NCBI GenBank assembly: GCA_026000155.1
Contig: BNYG01000019.1
Coordinates: forward strand, 1 to 47,109
Length of the DNA: 47,109 nucleotides
Direction of reading: 5' to 3'
Origin: Bacteroidia bacterium
GTDB lineage: Bacteria; Bacteroidota; Bacteroidia; Bacteroidales; Azobacteroidaceae
Under the pieces are notes generated by a model. The model was not told the DNA's origin. It saw nothing but the letters and a program-made list of their open reading frames with translations, and made no database searches. The position numbers and the translations under genes were made by a program. Within the stretch, counting starts at the first letter, position 1. Each line of letters opens with the position of its first letter. Below are positions 9,196 through 16,888 of the stretch, one piece after another.

Positions 9196-9452
9196 ATTAT
9201 TCTGAGAATGCTTTAAAAGACCGAGATTATTGGAAAGAAAATGGCACGGATGCCATTAAAGACAGAATACAAAAACTGATTAATAATATACAGGAAACAC
9301 CATTCACAGGGATTGGGAAACCGGAACCGCTTAAATGGAATCTGGCAGGCAAATGGTCGCGTAGAATTAATGATGGTAATCGTATTATTTATGGCATTTC
9401 AAATGGTAGAATAAAGATTTACTCAATGAAAGGACATTATAATGATAAATAA
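9186..9452 (+). CDS. YoeB/Txe-family mRNA interferase toxin
   Basis: An 88-residue RelE-superfamily toxin that cleaves mRNA on the ribosome. The match to YoeB is clear along its length: TPFTGIGKPEPLKWNL, WSRRIN and the C-terminal GHY. Residues equivalent to the E. coli YoeB catalytic set are all present: Glu47, Arg66, His84 and Tyr85, so the toxin should be active. It overlaps the antitoxin gene by 10 bases, as expected for a coupled pair. Confidence 0.9.
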   Translation: MEVDYSENALKDRDYWKENGTDAIKDRIQKLINNIQETPFTGIGKPEPLKWNLAGKWSRRINDGNRIIYGISNGRIKIYSMKGHYNDK

Positions 9453-9484
9453 AATCATGTGCTGTTGATAAGATTGCTTTTTTA

Positions 9485-10513
9485 ATGTTGACACTTCTGA
9501 TTTGGGGTGCAGCAAGTATGAATGCACAAGTAACGATTGGTAGCGAAAATCCTCCGCATTCCGGTGCTGTTCTGGATTTACAATCGACTACACAAGGTTT
9601 AAAGTTGCCCAATGTAGCGCTTGCTTCGGATTTGACTAAATTTGTCTTGCCTCTTACGGATCCATCCACTAAGGAAGATGCAAAAGGGATGTATGTTTAC
9701 AATACTAATTCGACTGTTGGAGAAGGCGTTTATGTTTGGGATGGTTATCAATGGATACTTGTAAAAGAAAGCTATGGTGCAAAGCCTGTTCAACAAATCT
9801 CTGTTGTACCACTGAGTGGTCCTAATTATGTTGGTAAAAATACAGAGTTGGAACTAAGCGCAATTATTACCCCTATTGATGCAAGTAATTCAAAAATAGT
9901 CTGGAGTGCTGATAGAGGAACAACCGCTGGATCGGTGACTGTGTCAGGAATAGCATCAGCCTCTTCTTCAGGTCTGTTTACAGTACGTGCTACGGCTAAT
10001 AATGGAGTGATTGGTTCACAGACAATTGCAGTGCTACAATCGGATATGGTAATCAATCAGAGTCTAAATGGAAAAAATGAATACAAGTCGTATGATTTTA
10101 ATGGAACTGAATGGATGATTCAAAACTCGAAGGAGGGTACCAGTACCTACCAAACGTTTGACAACAATGTCCAGAGTGATGCTTTTTATTATACATGGGG
10201 ACAAGCACATGCAGCGGCTGAGAGTGATAGACCATGCCAAGGTGATTGGCGGTTACCCACTGTCAGTGAAATTTTAGCCCTCAGAGCCTACCTGCAAACT
10301 GATGGACAAAGAGTCGAACTGGAAAAAGTCCTGTGGTTGAATACAGAGAATCTAAGCGGATATTATGGGTATGGGGATTGGCATAATTATCGCAACGAAA
10401 TCCGGCTACCTTATGATTATGGTTACATCTCTTGGAACAAAACTTTTGCTCCGTTTACCACTTCAATCGATTACGTGATCGCGACTCCGGTAAGATGCGT
10501 TAAAATTAAGTAA
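9485..10513 (+). CDS. FISUMP-like surface protein with a bacterial Ig-like domain, probably 5'-truncated
   Basis: A 342-residue protein. After a short hydrophobic leader (LTLLIWGAASMNAQ) comes a segment common at the start of Bacteroidota surface proteins (VTIGSENPPHSGAVLDLQS). Next is a Big-type immunoglobulin-like domain at about 100-180, then a C-terminal domain of the Fibrobacter-succinogenes-major-paralogous type (FNGTEWMIQN, DWRLPTVSE, TPVRCVKIK). The leader lacks the usual positively charged N-terminus: the ATG at 9485 is almost inside the hydrophobic core, and the in-frame bases upstream give no better start. The original 5' end was probably lost, with the toxin gene ending only 32 bases upstream. 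The function is unknown, probably at the cell surface. Confidence 0.68.
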   Translation: MLTLLIWGAASMNAQVTIGSENPPHSGAVLDLQSTTQGLKLPNVALASDLTKFVLPLTDPSTKEDAKGMYVYNTNSTVGEGVYVWDGYQWILVKESYGAKPVQQISVVPLSGPNYVGKNTELELSAIITPIDASNSKIVWSADRGTTAGSVTVSGIASASSSGLFTVRATANNGVIGSQTIAVLQSDMVINQSLNGKNEYKSYDFNGTEWMIQNSKEGTSTYQTFDNNVQSDAFYYTWGQAHAAAESDRPCQGDWRLPTVSEILALRAYLQTDGQRVELEKVLWLNTENLSGYYGYGDWHNYRNEIRLPYDYGYISWNKTFAPFTTSIDYVIATPVRCVKIK

Positions 10514-10527
10514 CACGATGAAAAAAG

Positions 10528-10572
10528 AAGAACACAGATAAAAACGGATAAAACCAATTTATCTGTGTTCTT
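10528..10572. terminator. Hairpin after the FISUMP-like gene
   Basis: A perfect 15-bp inverted repeat (AAGAACACAGATAAA at 10528-10542, complement at 10558-10572) with a 15-base loop lies 14 bases after the stop. It could act as a bidirectional terminator, but the sequence also resembles a dispersed Bacteroidota palindromic repeat. Confidence 0.55.
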
Positions 10573-10579
10573 ATCTTTA

Positions 10580-10734
10580 CTAATTACTCCCCAATAACTG
10601 CCGCGCCGCCAACATCAAAAACATATAATTCCCCGAACCGCCTCCCAACACATATTCCGTCTGTTGCCACAGATAAGGAAACGTCAGTAATTCCGGAAAA
10701 TCAGGACGGATAAGCGCGGTGCCCGAAACGACTC
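10580..10734 (-). pseudogene. C-terminal remnant of a GH9-like glycoside hydrolase
   Basis: Read on the minus strand, the bases encode about 50 residues ending in a stop at 10580: the piece includes TALIRPDFPELLTFPYLW, then QQTEYVLGGGSGNYMFLMLAA. The WQQTEYV-GGG-NYMFL pattern is what I know from the end of Bacteroidota GH9 (endoglucanase-type) proteins. No start or upstream part remains; the fragment runs straight into the copied osmC 5' end at 10735, in a different reading frame. It is gene debris and should not make an active protein. Confidence 0.6.
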
Positions 10735-10787
10735 TGTTCCGCTTCTGTGCGAAGATTGCCTAAATACGTTGTTCTAACTGTTGCCAT
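10735..10787 (-). pseudogene. Duplicated 5' end of osmC joined to the GH9-like remnant
   Basis: These 53 bases match 8846-8898, the first 53 bases of the intact osmC gene, with one mismatch. They encode MATVRTTYLGNLRTEAE, after which the sequence jumps into the GH9-like remnant out of frame and meets a stop about 11 codons later. The promoter region is also recognisably related (10788-10825 versus 8899-8940), including the CAAAGGTA box. The duplication therefore covers promoter plus 17 codons. Confidence 0.8.
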
Positions 10788-10826
10788 AATATAAAGTATT
10801 TATATGATGTAACAAAGGTAGTAAAA

Positions 10827-11894
10827 TTAAAACAGCCACAATTCCAATTGTGTATCTTTCTTTTCGATTTCTTCGCCTGCATTGCTGATACCAAATCCCA
10901 ACAATCGTACCGGTTGTTCCGATAAATCAATGAGTTTCATCATATCCCGCGCTACGGGCCATAATTGCCGGAACTCAGTCACTTTTTGGGTCAAGGTTTT
11001 GCTCCGTGTAATCTGCTTGAAATCGGCGTATTTGACTTTTATTGTCATCGTTTTGCCGTAAAAATTTTCTTCTTGCATCCGTTCCATTACTTCTTTGGCT
11101 AAATGATAGAGTTCTACCGTTAAAAGTATCCGGTCGTTTTTGTCCTGCAAAAAAGTGGTTTCCGTACTGATGGACTTGGTAATCCGGTTGGGTTCGACTT
11201 CCCGCTCGTCTATTCCCCGCGCATTGGAATAGAGGCTGTGTCCGGCTTTTCCAAACAGTTTGACCAATTCCGTTTCCGAACGCTGTTTCAAATCGTAACC
11301 GGTAAAAATACGATGTTCGTGCATCTTTTGTGCGGTTACTTTTCCTACGCCATAGAATTTTTCTATTTTCAGGTTTTCCACGAATTTTTCCGCTTCTTCC
11401 GGAGGAATAACAAAAAAACCGTTGGGTTTCTTCCAATCGGAAGCAATTTTTGCCAAAAATTTATTGCATGACACTCCGGCAGAAGCCGTCAATCCGGTCT
11501 TTTCAAAAATCTTTTGTTGAATTTCTTTGGCGATCAGGCTGGCGGAAGGATTATTTTTGTGATTTACGGTAACGTCCAAAAACGCTTCGTCCAAGGACAA
11601 AGGTTCCACCAAATCCGTATATTCCAAAAAGATCTCCCGGATTTGCATGGAAACTTCGTGATAGACTTCAAACCGGGGCGGGACAAAAATCAGTCCGGGA
11701 CATTTGTTTTTGGCTGTCAAGGAAGGCATAGCGGAATGAACGCCGAATTTCCGGGCTTCATAGCTGGCCGTAGCGACGACTCCCCGCGCCTCGGAATAGC
11801 CGACCGCTATGGGTTTGCCCCGCAATGCTTCATTGTCCCGCTGCTCAACGGAAGCATAAAAAGCATCCATATCAATATGGATAATTTTTCGCAT
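10827..11894 (-). CDS. dinB: DNA polymerase IV (Y family)
   Basis: A 355-residue translesion polymerase. The palm motif IIHIDMDAFYASVEQ carries the first metal-binding Asp8, SLDEAFLDVT carries the catalytic Asp-Glu pair, and YSEARGVVATASYEARKFGV is the finger region. The helix-hairpin-helix thumb and little-finger domains follow. The ATG at 11894 places the motif at the normal N-terminus; an ATG at 11939 would add 15 residues and lies within the neighbouring toxin-antitoxin promoter. The C-terminal QLELWLF resembles a beta-clamp-binding peptide. The stop touches the copied osmC promoter region. The gene is divergent from the YafQ-type pair. Confidence 0.93.
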   Translation of the reverse strand: MRKIIHIDMDAFYASVEQRDNEALRGKPIAVGYSEARGVVATASYEARKFGVHSAMPSLTAKNKCPGLIFVPPRFEVYHEVSMQIREIFLEYTDLVEPLSLDEAFLDVTVNHKNNPSASLIAKEIQQKIFEKTGLTASAGVSCNKFLAKIASDWKKPNGFFVIPPEEAEKFVENLKIEKFYGVGKVTAQKMHEHRIFTGYDLKQRSETELVKLFGKAGHSLYSNARGIDEREVEPNRITKSISTETTFLQDKNDRILLTVELYHLAKEVMERMQEENFYGKTMTIKVKYADFKQITRSKTLTQKVTEFRQLWPVARDMMKLIDLSEQPVRLLGFGISNAGEEIEKKDTQLELWLF

Positions 11895-11931
11895 AGACAA
11901 AAATAATAAATTTAGCCAAGATTTATTACAA

Positions 11932-11962
11932 TTGTGCATTTATAAATATTTGATTATCTTTG
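11932..11962 (+). promoter_or_regulatory. Promoter of the YafQ-type toxin-antitoxin pair
   Basis: TTG (11932-11934), 20 bases, then TATCTTTG (11955-11962): an excellent Bacteroidota promoter. The antitoxin ATG follows at 11989. Confidence 0.72.
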
Positions 11963-11988
11963 TAGTGTAAATTTAAAATCAAAATATT

Positions 11989-12222
11989 ATGCCAGCAATA
12001 AGAGATAAAACGACAAATAATATAGATTCAATAACATTATTTTATAAAAAAAACAATGCTATTGCACAAAACACTATTAACTATTTATTGTCAATAGGCG
12101 TTTTTGAGAAGCCGTCTAAAATAGAAAAAAACCCATTAGAGTTGGCCTTAGAAGATGTAAAAGCGGGCAGAGTTACTCAAATCAAAGACATTAATAATTT
12201 CATTGAAGAAGTTTTACAATGA
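11989..12222 (+). CDS. Putative antitoxin of the YafQ-type pair
   Basis: A 77-residue protein whose stop overlaps the toxin start by four bases (ATGA). The first half is mixed strand and helix with basic residues; the second half is helical and charged (LELALEDVKAGRVTQIKDI), the part expected to wrap the toxin. It is not a clear RelB/DinJ match, so the assignment rests on position, size and layout. A strong promoter lies directly upstream, and type II antitoxins normally repress such a promoter together with their toxin. Confidence 0.7.
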   Translation: MPAIRDKTTNNIDSITLFYKKNNAIAQNTINYLLSIGVFEKPSKIEKNPLELALEDVKAGRVTQIKDINNFIEEVLQ

Positions 12223-12545
12223 AAAAATCACAAGTTGATTTTGTTTTGACCAAAGGAATGGTTTTTAAATATTCGATTACTTTTGCCAATCAATTTAAAA
12301 AAGATTTTGTGCTGTGTGAAAAACAAAATTTAGATTTAAAATTGATTGAAGAAGCCGTTAAAATATTGGCTTCCACAGGTAAGCTACCTAAAGAATATAA
12401 ACCTCACAAATTAAAAGGAAATTTCACAGGAATTTGGGAATGTCATATAACAAGTGATTGGCTTATGACTTGGTTGCAAGAAGACGATAAACTTACCTTG
12501 CTGTTCCTTTCAACCGGCTCTCATTCTTATTTACTTGGTATGTAA
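12219..12545 (+). CDS. YafQ-family mRNA interferase toxin
   Basis: A 108-residue RelE-superfamily endoribonuclease. The YafQ pattern is clear: HKLKGNFTGIWECHITSDW and GSHSYLLG. His in HKLKG, His and Asp in CHITSDW, and His in GSHS match the E. coli YafQ active-site residues (His50, His63, Asp67, His87). The last one, Phe91 in YafQ, is Leu here. The ATG at 12219 overlaps the antitoxin stop; a second in-frame ATG at 12258, right after AAAGGA, gives 95 residues starting MVFKYSITFANQF, closer to the usual family length, so either start is possible. Confidence 0.87.
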   Translation: MKKSQVDFVLTKGMVFKYSITFANQFKKDFVLCEKQNLDLKLIEEAVKILASTGKLPKEYKPHKLKGNFTGIWECHITSDWLMTWLQEDDKLTLLFLSTGSHSYLLGM

Positions 12546-12551
12546 AATAAA

Positions 12552-12743
12552 TTATTTTTTAGAATGATGCTTTGAATACAAGCGGAAAAGCCACAAGAAG
12601 AACAGGATTACCAGCAATCCCAATAAAAATATGATCAGCAATCGCCATCCCTTAGTCGTGAATATTCCAATAGCTGTAAATACAATGAGATGGATGGTCA
12701 TTATAAGCCAAAATGACCCGGATAGTACCTTTTTTACTTTCAT
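12552..12743 (-). CDS. Small membrane protein of unknown function
   Basis: A 63-residue protein with two hydrophobic segments (about 9-27 and 33-53) separated by a short basic turn, and a basic C-terminus (YSKHHSKK). That layout suggests both ends in the cytoplasm. I do not recognise a family. It lies 6 bases from the convergent YafQ-type toxin gene and downstream of the HigBA-like genes on the same strand. Confidence 0.55.
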   Translation of the reverse strand: MKVKKVLSGSFWLIMTIHLIVFTAIGIFTTKGWRLLIIFLLGLLVILFFLWLFRLYSKHHSKK

Positions 12744-12811
12744 TTAATTGATTCGGAAACGAGCATTTGTTTAAAATTGAAGGAACAAAATTAATCATTT
12801 TTATCAATTTT

Positions 12812-13126
12812 TCATTCGATATTTATAGCCGATTTTCGTATTTGAGCGAGACGCTTGGCTAAATCTTTGTCTTGATGTGCTATTTGTAGATTGTATTTTA
12901 TTTGCATACGCAGCAGCGAATCAGCCGGCACATCTATAGCGGCTTCCAAAAGCAACGCCGTGGTAGTTGTAAATACGTGGCGTCCGTTCAGTATATCGTT
13001 CAATACTGCGTAGGACATATCTATTTGCGCAGCAAGTTTGTGTTGCGGGATGCCGCGGAGTTCCAGTTCTCTTTTCACGAATTCACCGGGAGGCGTTGGT
13101 AGATATCCAAATCCTGTATTTACCAT
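12812..13126 (-). CDS. higA: HigA-family antitoxin with an XRE helix-turn-helix
   Basis: A 104-residue protein with the HigA-type beginning (PTPPGEFVKRELELRGIPQHKLAAQIDMS) and a helix-turn-helix at about 27-50 (HKLAAQIDMSYAVLNDILNG). HigA binds its toxin and the operon promoter. The gene follows the toxin gene by 11 bases; toxin-first order is typical for higBA and unlike the other two pairs nearby. Confidence 0.87.
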   Translation of the reverse strand: MVNTGFGYLPTPPGEFVKRELELRGIPQHKLAAQIDMSYAVLNDILNGRHVFTTTTALLLEAAIDVPADSLLRMQIKYNLQIAHQDKDLAKRLAQIRKSAINIE

Positions 13127-13137
13127 AATATTCTTAT

Positions 13138-13452
13138 TTATAATGGGTTGATAAATTCTATTATGTCACATACCGTTACAACGGTTTCGGAAACGACCCG
13201 GTTTGAGACGAACTCAAGCCGGTACCGGTCGTTTAAATGGACGGATTCGAGTCCTTCTTTGTCTCCTTGCAACTCTTCGTAATGTAAGACCTGATACCGG
13301 TATAAATCTTCTACAATGGCAACAGATTCAAGCAAATCAATGGTTTGACAATACCTTTCAACTACTTCCGGCGGAAAACAGTGTTCGTTATCCGCTGTCT
13401 TGCCTGTTTTGTATAGTTCGAACAAATACTCTTTTTCAAAACTAATTTCCAT
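13138..13452 (-). CDS. HigB/RelE-type toxin
   Basis: A 104-residue protein upstream of a HigA-like antitoxin gene on the same strand. The C-terminal half, with VHLNDRYRLEFVSN and a final VTVCDIIEFINPL, fits the RelE-like fold of Bacteroidota HigB-family toxins. Arg in NDRYRLEF is the likely functional position. The N-terminal half is less typical, so the family call rests partly on context. No clear promoter box was identified upstream on the minus strand. Confidence 0.75.
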   Translation of the reverse strand: MEISFEKEYLFELYKTGKTADNEHCFPPEVVERYCQTIDLLESVAIVEDLYRYQVLHYEELQGDKEGLESVHLNDRYRLEFVSNRVVSETVVTVCDIIEFINPL

Positions 13453-13531
13453 TTCATTTTATTTGTTAAAGGCAAAGATAATACAATTTTTTTATTTTCA
13501 TAAAATATTTTTTATATTCAATAAAAAGTAG

Positions 13532-13539
13532 TAGCTTTG
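13532..13539 (+). promoter_or_regulatory. -7 box of the B12 uptake operon
   Basis: TAGCTTTG fits TAnnTTTG and lies just ahead of the riboswitch, so the transcript would begin around 13546. No TTG is found 19-21 bases upstream; an AT-rich stretch is there instead. Confidence 0.6.
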
Positions 13540-13547
13540 TCCCCGCA

Positions 13548-13806
13548 ACGGTTCTAATTTTCCCATTCGGGAAAAAGATTAAAAGGGAACCGGGTGAAAA
13601 TCCCGGACAGTCCCGCTGCTGTAAGCTTCGTCTGAACGATGATTTCAATAAGATTAAAAAGATTTACAAGATTACTTTTAGAATAATCTTGTAAATCCTA
13701 AAAAATCTTCCGAAAATCAAGGTTCAGATAGTGTTGAACAATACTTTGCCACTGAGGAATCGGGAAGGCGTTCAACTTTAAAGTGAGTCAGAAGACCTGC
13801 CGTGCA
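13548..13806 (+). ncRNA. Cobalamin riboswitch
   Basis: The region carries the conserved landmarks of the cobalamin aptamer in order: GGGAACCGGGTGAAAATCCC, then GACAGTCCCGCTGCTGTAAG, a variable arm, GCCACTGAGGAATCGGGAAG, and the B12-box-like AGTCAGAAGACCTGCCG ending at 13802. About 45 bases separate it from the BtuB start, enough for a short expression platform; no T tract is seen there, so control of translation initiation is more likely than termination. Binding of adenosyl- or other cobalamin should lower expression of the uptake operon. The variable arm contains an unusually regular hairpin. Confidence 0.93.
13661..13697. repeat. Perfect 14-bp hairpin in the variable arm of the riboswitch
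   Basis: GATTTACAAGATTA (13661-13674) pairs perfectly with 13684-13697 around a 9-base loop. Outside it AAGATT and AATCTT can extend the pairing past internal loops. It is A/T-rich, unlike the rest of the aptamer, and looks like a small palindrome accommodated in a peripheral arm. Confidence 0.75.
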
Positions 13807-13851
13807 TAAAATTAACATCTCACGCTTTCGAGGAAAAAGCAAGATTACAGC

Positions 13852-15834
13852 ATGGTAAAACGTATCGTATTCTTTTTTTGTTCATGGCTCATGGTTCACT
13901 GCTCTTTTGCGCAGTTGGACACTACTAAATATGACTTGCCGGAAGTTATAAAAACGGCTTCTGCTCCGTCTTCTTATCAAGCAAGCTCTCCTACGCAAAT
14001 TTTGAAAACCGGTATTCCCGAAAAACTCAATGCTTTATCGGTTTCGGATGCAGTCAAGCATTTTTCCGGTGTGCAGGTCAAAGATTACGGCGGGGTGGGC
14101 GGATTGAAAACCGTTTCCATTCGCAGTCTGGGAGCGAACCATACCAATGTGATTTACGACGGCATTTCCATTTCGGATTATCAAAGCGGACAAACCGATT
14201 TGGGACGTTTTTCATTGGATAATGTAGAAATGATTACGCTGAATATCGGCGAGTCCGACAATATTTTTCAAACGGCGCAAGCGCAATCCTTAGCCGGCTC
14301 CTTAAATATTATCACTCAAACTTTTGCACCTGTAAACAAGAAAAGAAATTTAAGAGCTTCCTTGAAAGGCGGTTCATTCGGTTTTATCAATCCTTCCTTA
14401 TTGTATAGTGAAACGCTTAACGAAACTTTTTCTGCAAGCGCATCGGCTGATTGGCTGAAAACGAAAGGCAATTATCCGTTTGCACAACTCATCGGCTATT
14501 CCGGCGATGAAAAACAATACAAAAAGCGCGAAAATTCGGATGTGGAAACACTGAAATTGGAAGCCAATCTCAAAGGGAATTTTAAAAACAAAGGCAATCT
14601 ATTGTTCAAAAATTATTTTTTCACCTCCGAAAGAGGATTGCCCGGACCGGCACATTATCACACCGATATTCCTTCCTACGACCGGTTGAAAGACCGTAAT
14701 TTCTTTTCGCAAATTCATTACGACCAACGAATGGGTGAAAAAGTAAAATTTCAAACCAATGCCAAATTTTCGTTGGCACATACCGGTTATTTCAATTCCG
14801 TACGAAAACAAACCCATTTGTACGACCAACGGGAATTTTATTTGAATGCAACTTTTTTATATCCATTGACCGGAAAAATTTCTTTCTCGTGGGCGAATGA
14901 CGGCTCATACAGCGATTTTGAGAGCAATCAAGGCAATGTTTCTCCGTCGCGGACTTCGTGGTTGAGCGCCTTGTCGGGAAAATATGAAATCCAACGATGG
15001 AATGTTACGGCTAAATTATTAAATAACCACATTCGCGATCAAGTGAAAACAGGCCATCTGACCACCACTTACAATCATCTGTCGCCGTATCTCGGTTTTT
15101 CCGGACAGCCGGTTGCAACCTTCCCCTTGCGGTTACGCGGATTTTATAAAAATACCTTCCGGATGCCGACATTCGGTGATTTATATTATTTTACCGCCGA
15201 CATACGTCCCGATTTGAAGCCCGAAAAAGCACGGCAAGTGGATATAGGATTGACTTTCGTTTCAAGCCTTGGAAATTGCATTCCTTATTTTTCGCTGTCA
15301 AGCGATGTTTATTGGAATCAAGTCGATAACAAAATTGTGGCCGTTCCGACAAACAATATGTTCTTGTGGTCGGTGAAAAATTATGGACGGGTAGATATTC
15401 AAGGTGTGGATTTGAATGTCGCGACACAAATTCAATGCAATTCCCATTTTTTGTGGGAATTGAATGCCGCCTACACCTATCAAAACACCCTCAATAAATC
15501 GACAGAAATACCGCAAAATTACAACAAACGATTGCCTTACACGGCGCGACATTCGGCATCGGGCAATCTCACGTTAAAAACTCCCTGGATAGATGCCGGT
15601 TACAATATTATCTATTGTGGAAAACGGTATTATCGGGCAGACAACGACCCGACTTCGCAAATGTCCCCGTTTGCCGAACAGGGCGTTAACTTGATGCGAA
15701 CCTTTGCCTGGCAAAAAACAAAAATCACGCTGACGGCAGAGTGTTTGAATATCGGCAATGTGCAATACGATGTGGTAAATGCTTACCCGATGCCCGCGCG
15801 CTCGTTTCGTTTTGGAATAAAAATTAATTATTAA
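13852..15834 (+). CDS. btuB: TonB-dependent vitamin B12 receptor
   Basis: A 660-residue outer-membrane receptor with a signal peptide (cleavage after FAQ at about 23), a TonB-box-like stretch (DLPEVIKTAS), a plug domain (LSVSDAVKHFSGVQVKDYGG, KTVSIRSLGANHTNVIYDG) and a 22-stranded barrel ending in the phenylalanine-rich FRFGIKINY. It should import cobalamin across the outer membrane using TonB energy. The preceding cobalamin riboswitch and the following BtuG- and BtuF-like genes make the substrate assignment strong. Confidence 0.93.
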   Translation: MVKRIVFFFCSWLMVHCSFAQLDTTKYDLPEVIKTASAPSSYQASSPTQILKTGIPEKLNALSVSDAVKHFSGVQVKDYGGVGGLKTVSIRSLGANHTNVIYDGISISDYQSGQTDLGRFSLDNVEMITLNIGESDNIFQTAQAQSLAGSLNIITQTFAPVNKKRNLRASLKGGSFGFINPSLLYSETLNETFSASASADWLKTKGNYPFAQLIGYSGDEKQYKKRENSDVETLKLEANLKGNFKNKGNLLFKNYFFTSERGLPGPAHYHTDIPSYDRLKDRNFFSQIHYDQRMGEKVKFQTNAKFSLAHTGYFNSVRKQTHLYDQREFYLNATFLYPLTGKISFSWANDGSYSDFESNQGNVSPSRTSWLSALSGKYEIQRWNVTAKLLNNHIRDQVKTGHLTTTYNHLSPYLGFSGQPVATFPLRLRGFYKNTFRMPTFGDLYYFTADIRPDLKPEKARQVDIGLTFVSSLGNCIPYFSLSSDVYWNQVDNKIVAVPTNNMFLWSVKNYGRVDIQGVDLNVATQIQCNSHFLWELNAAYTYQNTLNKSTEIPQNYNKRLPYTARHSASGNLTLKTPWIDAGYNIIYCGKRYYRADNDPTSQMSPFAEQGVNLMRTFAWQKTKITLTAECLNIGNVQYDVVNAYPMPARSFRFGIKINY

Positions 15835-15851
15835 ACATTAAATATCATTTT

Positions 15852-16886
15852 ATGAAAACAAAATTTTTGTACTTATTTGCGTTAGTGATGGCTTTTGCGG
15901 CCTGTGAAAAAGAAGACACGATTCCATACACTCCCCCTATCCCGGGTTCGCAAGGTGTTTTTGTTTTGAGTGAAGGTAGTTGGGGGGGTAATAATGCGTC
16001 CTTGCAGTATTACAATTTCGCTACCTCAACCGTATCTTCCGACCTTTTTGCCGGGAAATTAGGAGATACCGGACAGGATATGGTGGCTTATGGCGGAAAA
16101 TTATACATTACAGTAACGGAATCCAATTGTATTCAAGTGCTTAATTTGAATTCATTTGAACGGTTGGAAACGATTACGAATATTCAAAGCCCGCGTTTTT
16201 TGGCAACGGATGGAGGAAAAGTTTACGCTACCGCTTACGGAACAACTTCGGGCGAAGTAGTGCGGATTGACACCACTTTGTTGACTGTTACAGGAACGGC
16301 AACCGTTGGCACATTCCCCGAAGGGATAGCGGCTCTGAATGGCAAACTGTATGTAGCCAATGGCGGAAGGGGTCCGGGAAATACGGTTTCTGTGGTAAAT
16401 ACCACTCCGTTTCAACAAGAATCCACCATAGCTGTGCCTCAAAATCCATACATTATCAAAGCCGGTAAAGATGGAAATCTTTATTTGACCTCTCAAGACG
16501 TTTATGATAGCGAAACTTATGCGTTTATATCGGCAGGAGGATTGCACGTGATTAACCCGCAAACAAAAGCGGTCACCGAAAATATATTGCCGGCCACCCA
16601 GCGGTTCGATATTCTGGATGACGTGATATACTTCTATACATTTAGTACCATTGGTGCTTACAATATCCAAACAAAAACGACCACTCCGGTCATTCCTATG
16701 GAATCAAGTTATGCAGTGGCTAATCCGTATGGAATAGGTGTTAATCCCAAGACCAAGGAAGTCTATATTTCCGATGCCGCATTAGATTATTCCAGCAACG
16801 GAAAAGTAGTCGTTTTTGATACAGATGGAAAAATGAAAACGGAATTTACCGTTGGTGTGCTTGCGAATACATTCGTATTTAATTAA
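15852..16886 (+). CDS. btuG: Surface B12-binding lipoprotein, BtuG-like beta-propeller
   Basis: A 344-residue lipoprotein: signal peptide with lipobox FAAC and Cys18, followed by the acidic EKED typical of Bacteroidota lipoproteins sent to the cell surface. The rest is a repeated-strand propeller of the YncE/DUF5074 type (GVFVLSEGSWGGNNASLQYY, GKLYITVTESN). In Bacteroides, BtuG sits on the BtuB receptor and captures B12 with extreme affinity. The position, 17 bases after btuB and 2 bases before the BtuF-like gene, supports the same role. Confidence 0.88.
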   Translation: MKTKFLYLFALVMAFAACEKEDTIPYTPPIPGSQGVFVLSEGSWGGNNASLQYYNFATSTVSSDLFAGKLGDTGQDMVAYGGKLYITVTESNCIQVLNLNSFERLETITNIQSPRFLATDGGKVYATAYGTTSGEVVRIDTTLLTVTGTATVGTFPEGIAALNGKLYVANGGRGPGNTVSVVNTTPFQQESTIAVPQNPYIIKAGKDGNLYLTSQDVYDSETYAFISAGGLHVINPQTKAVTENILPATQRFDILDDVIYFYTFSTIGAYNIQTKTTTPVIPMESSYAVANPYGIGVNPKTKEVYISDAALDYSSNGKVVVFDTDGKMKTEFTVGVLANTFVFN

Positions 16887-16888
16887 TT

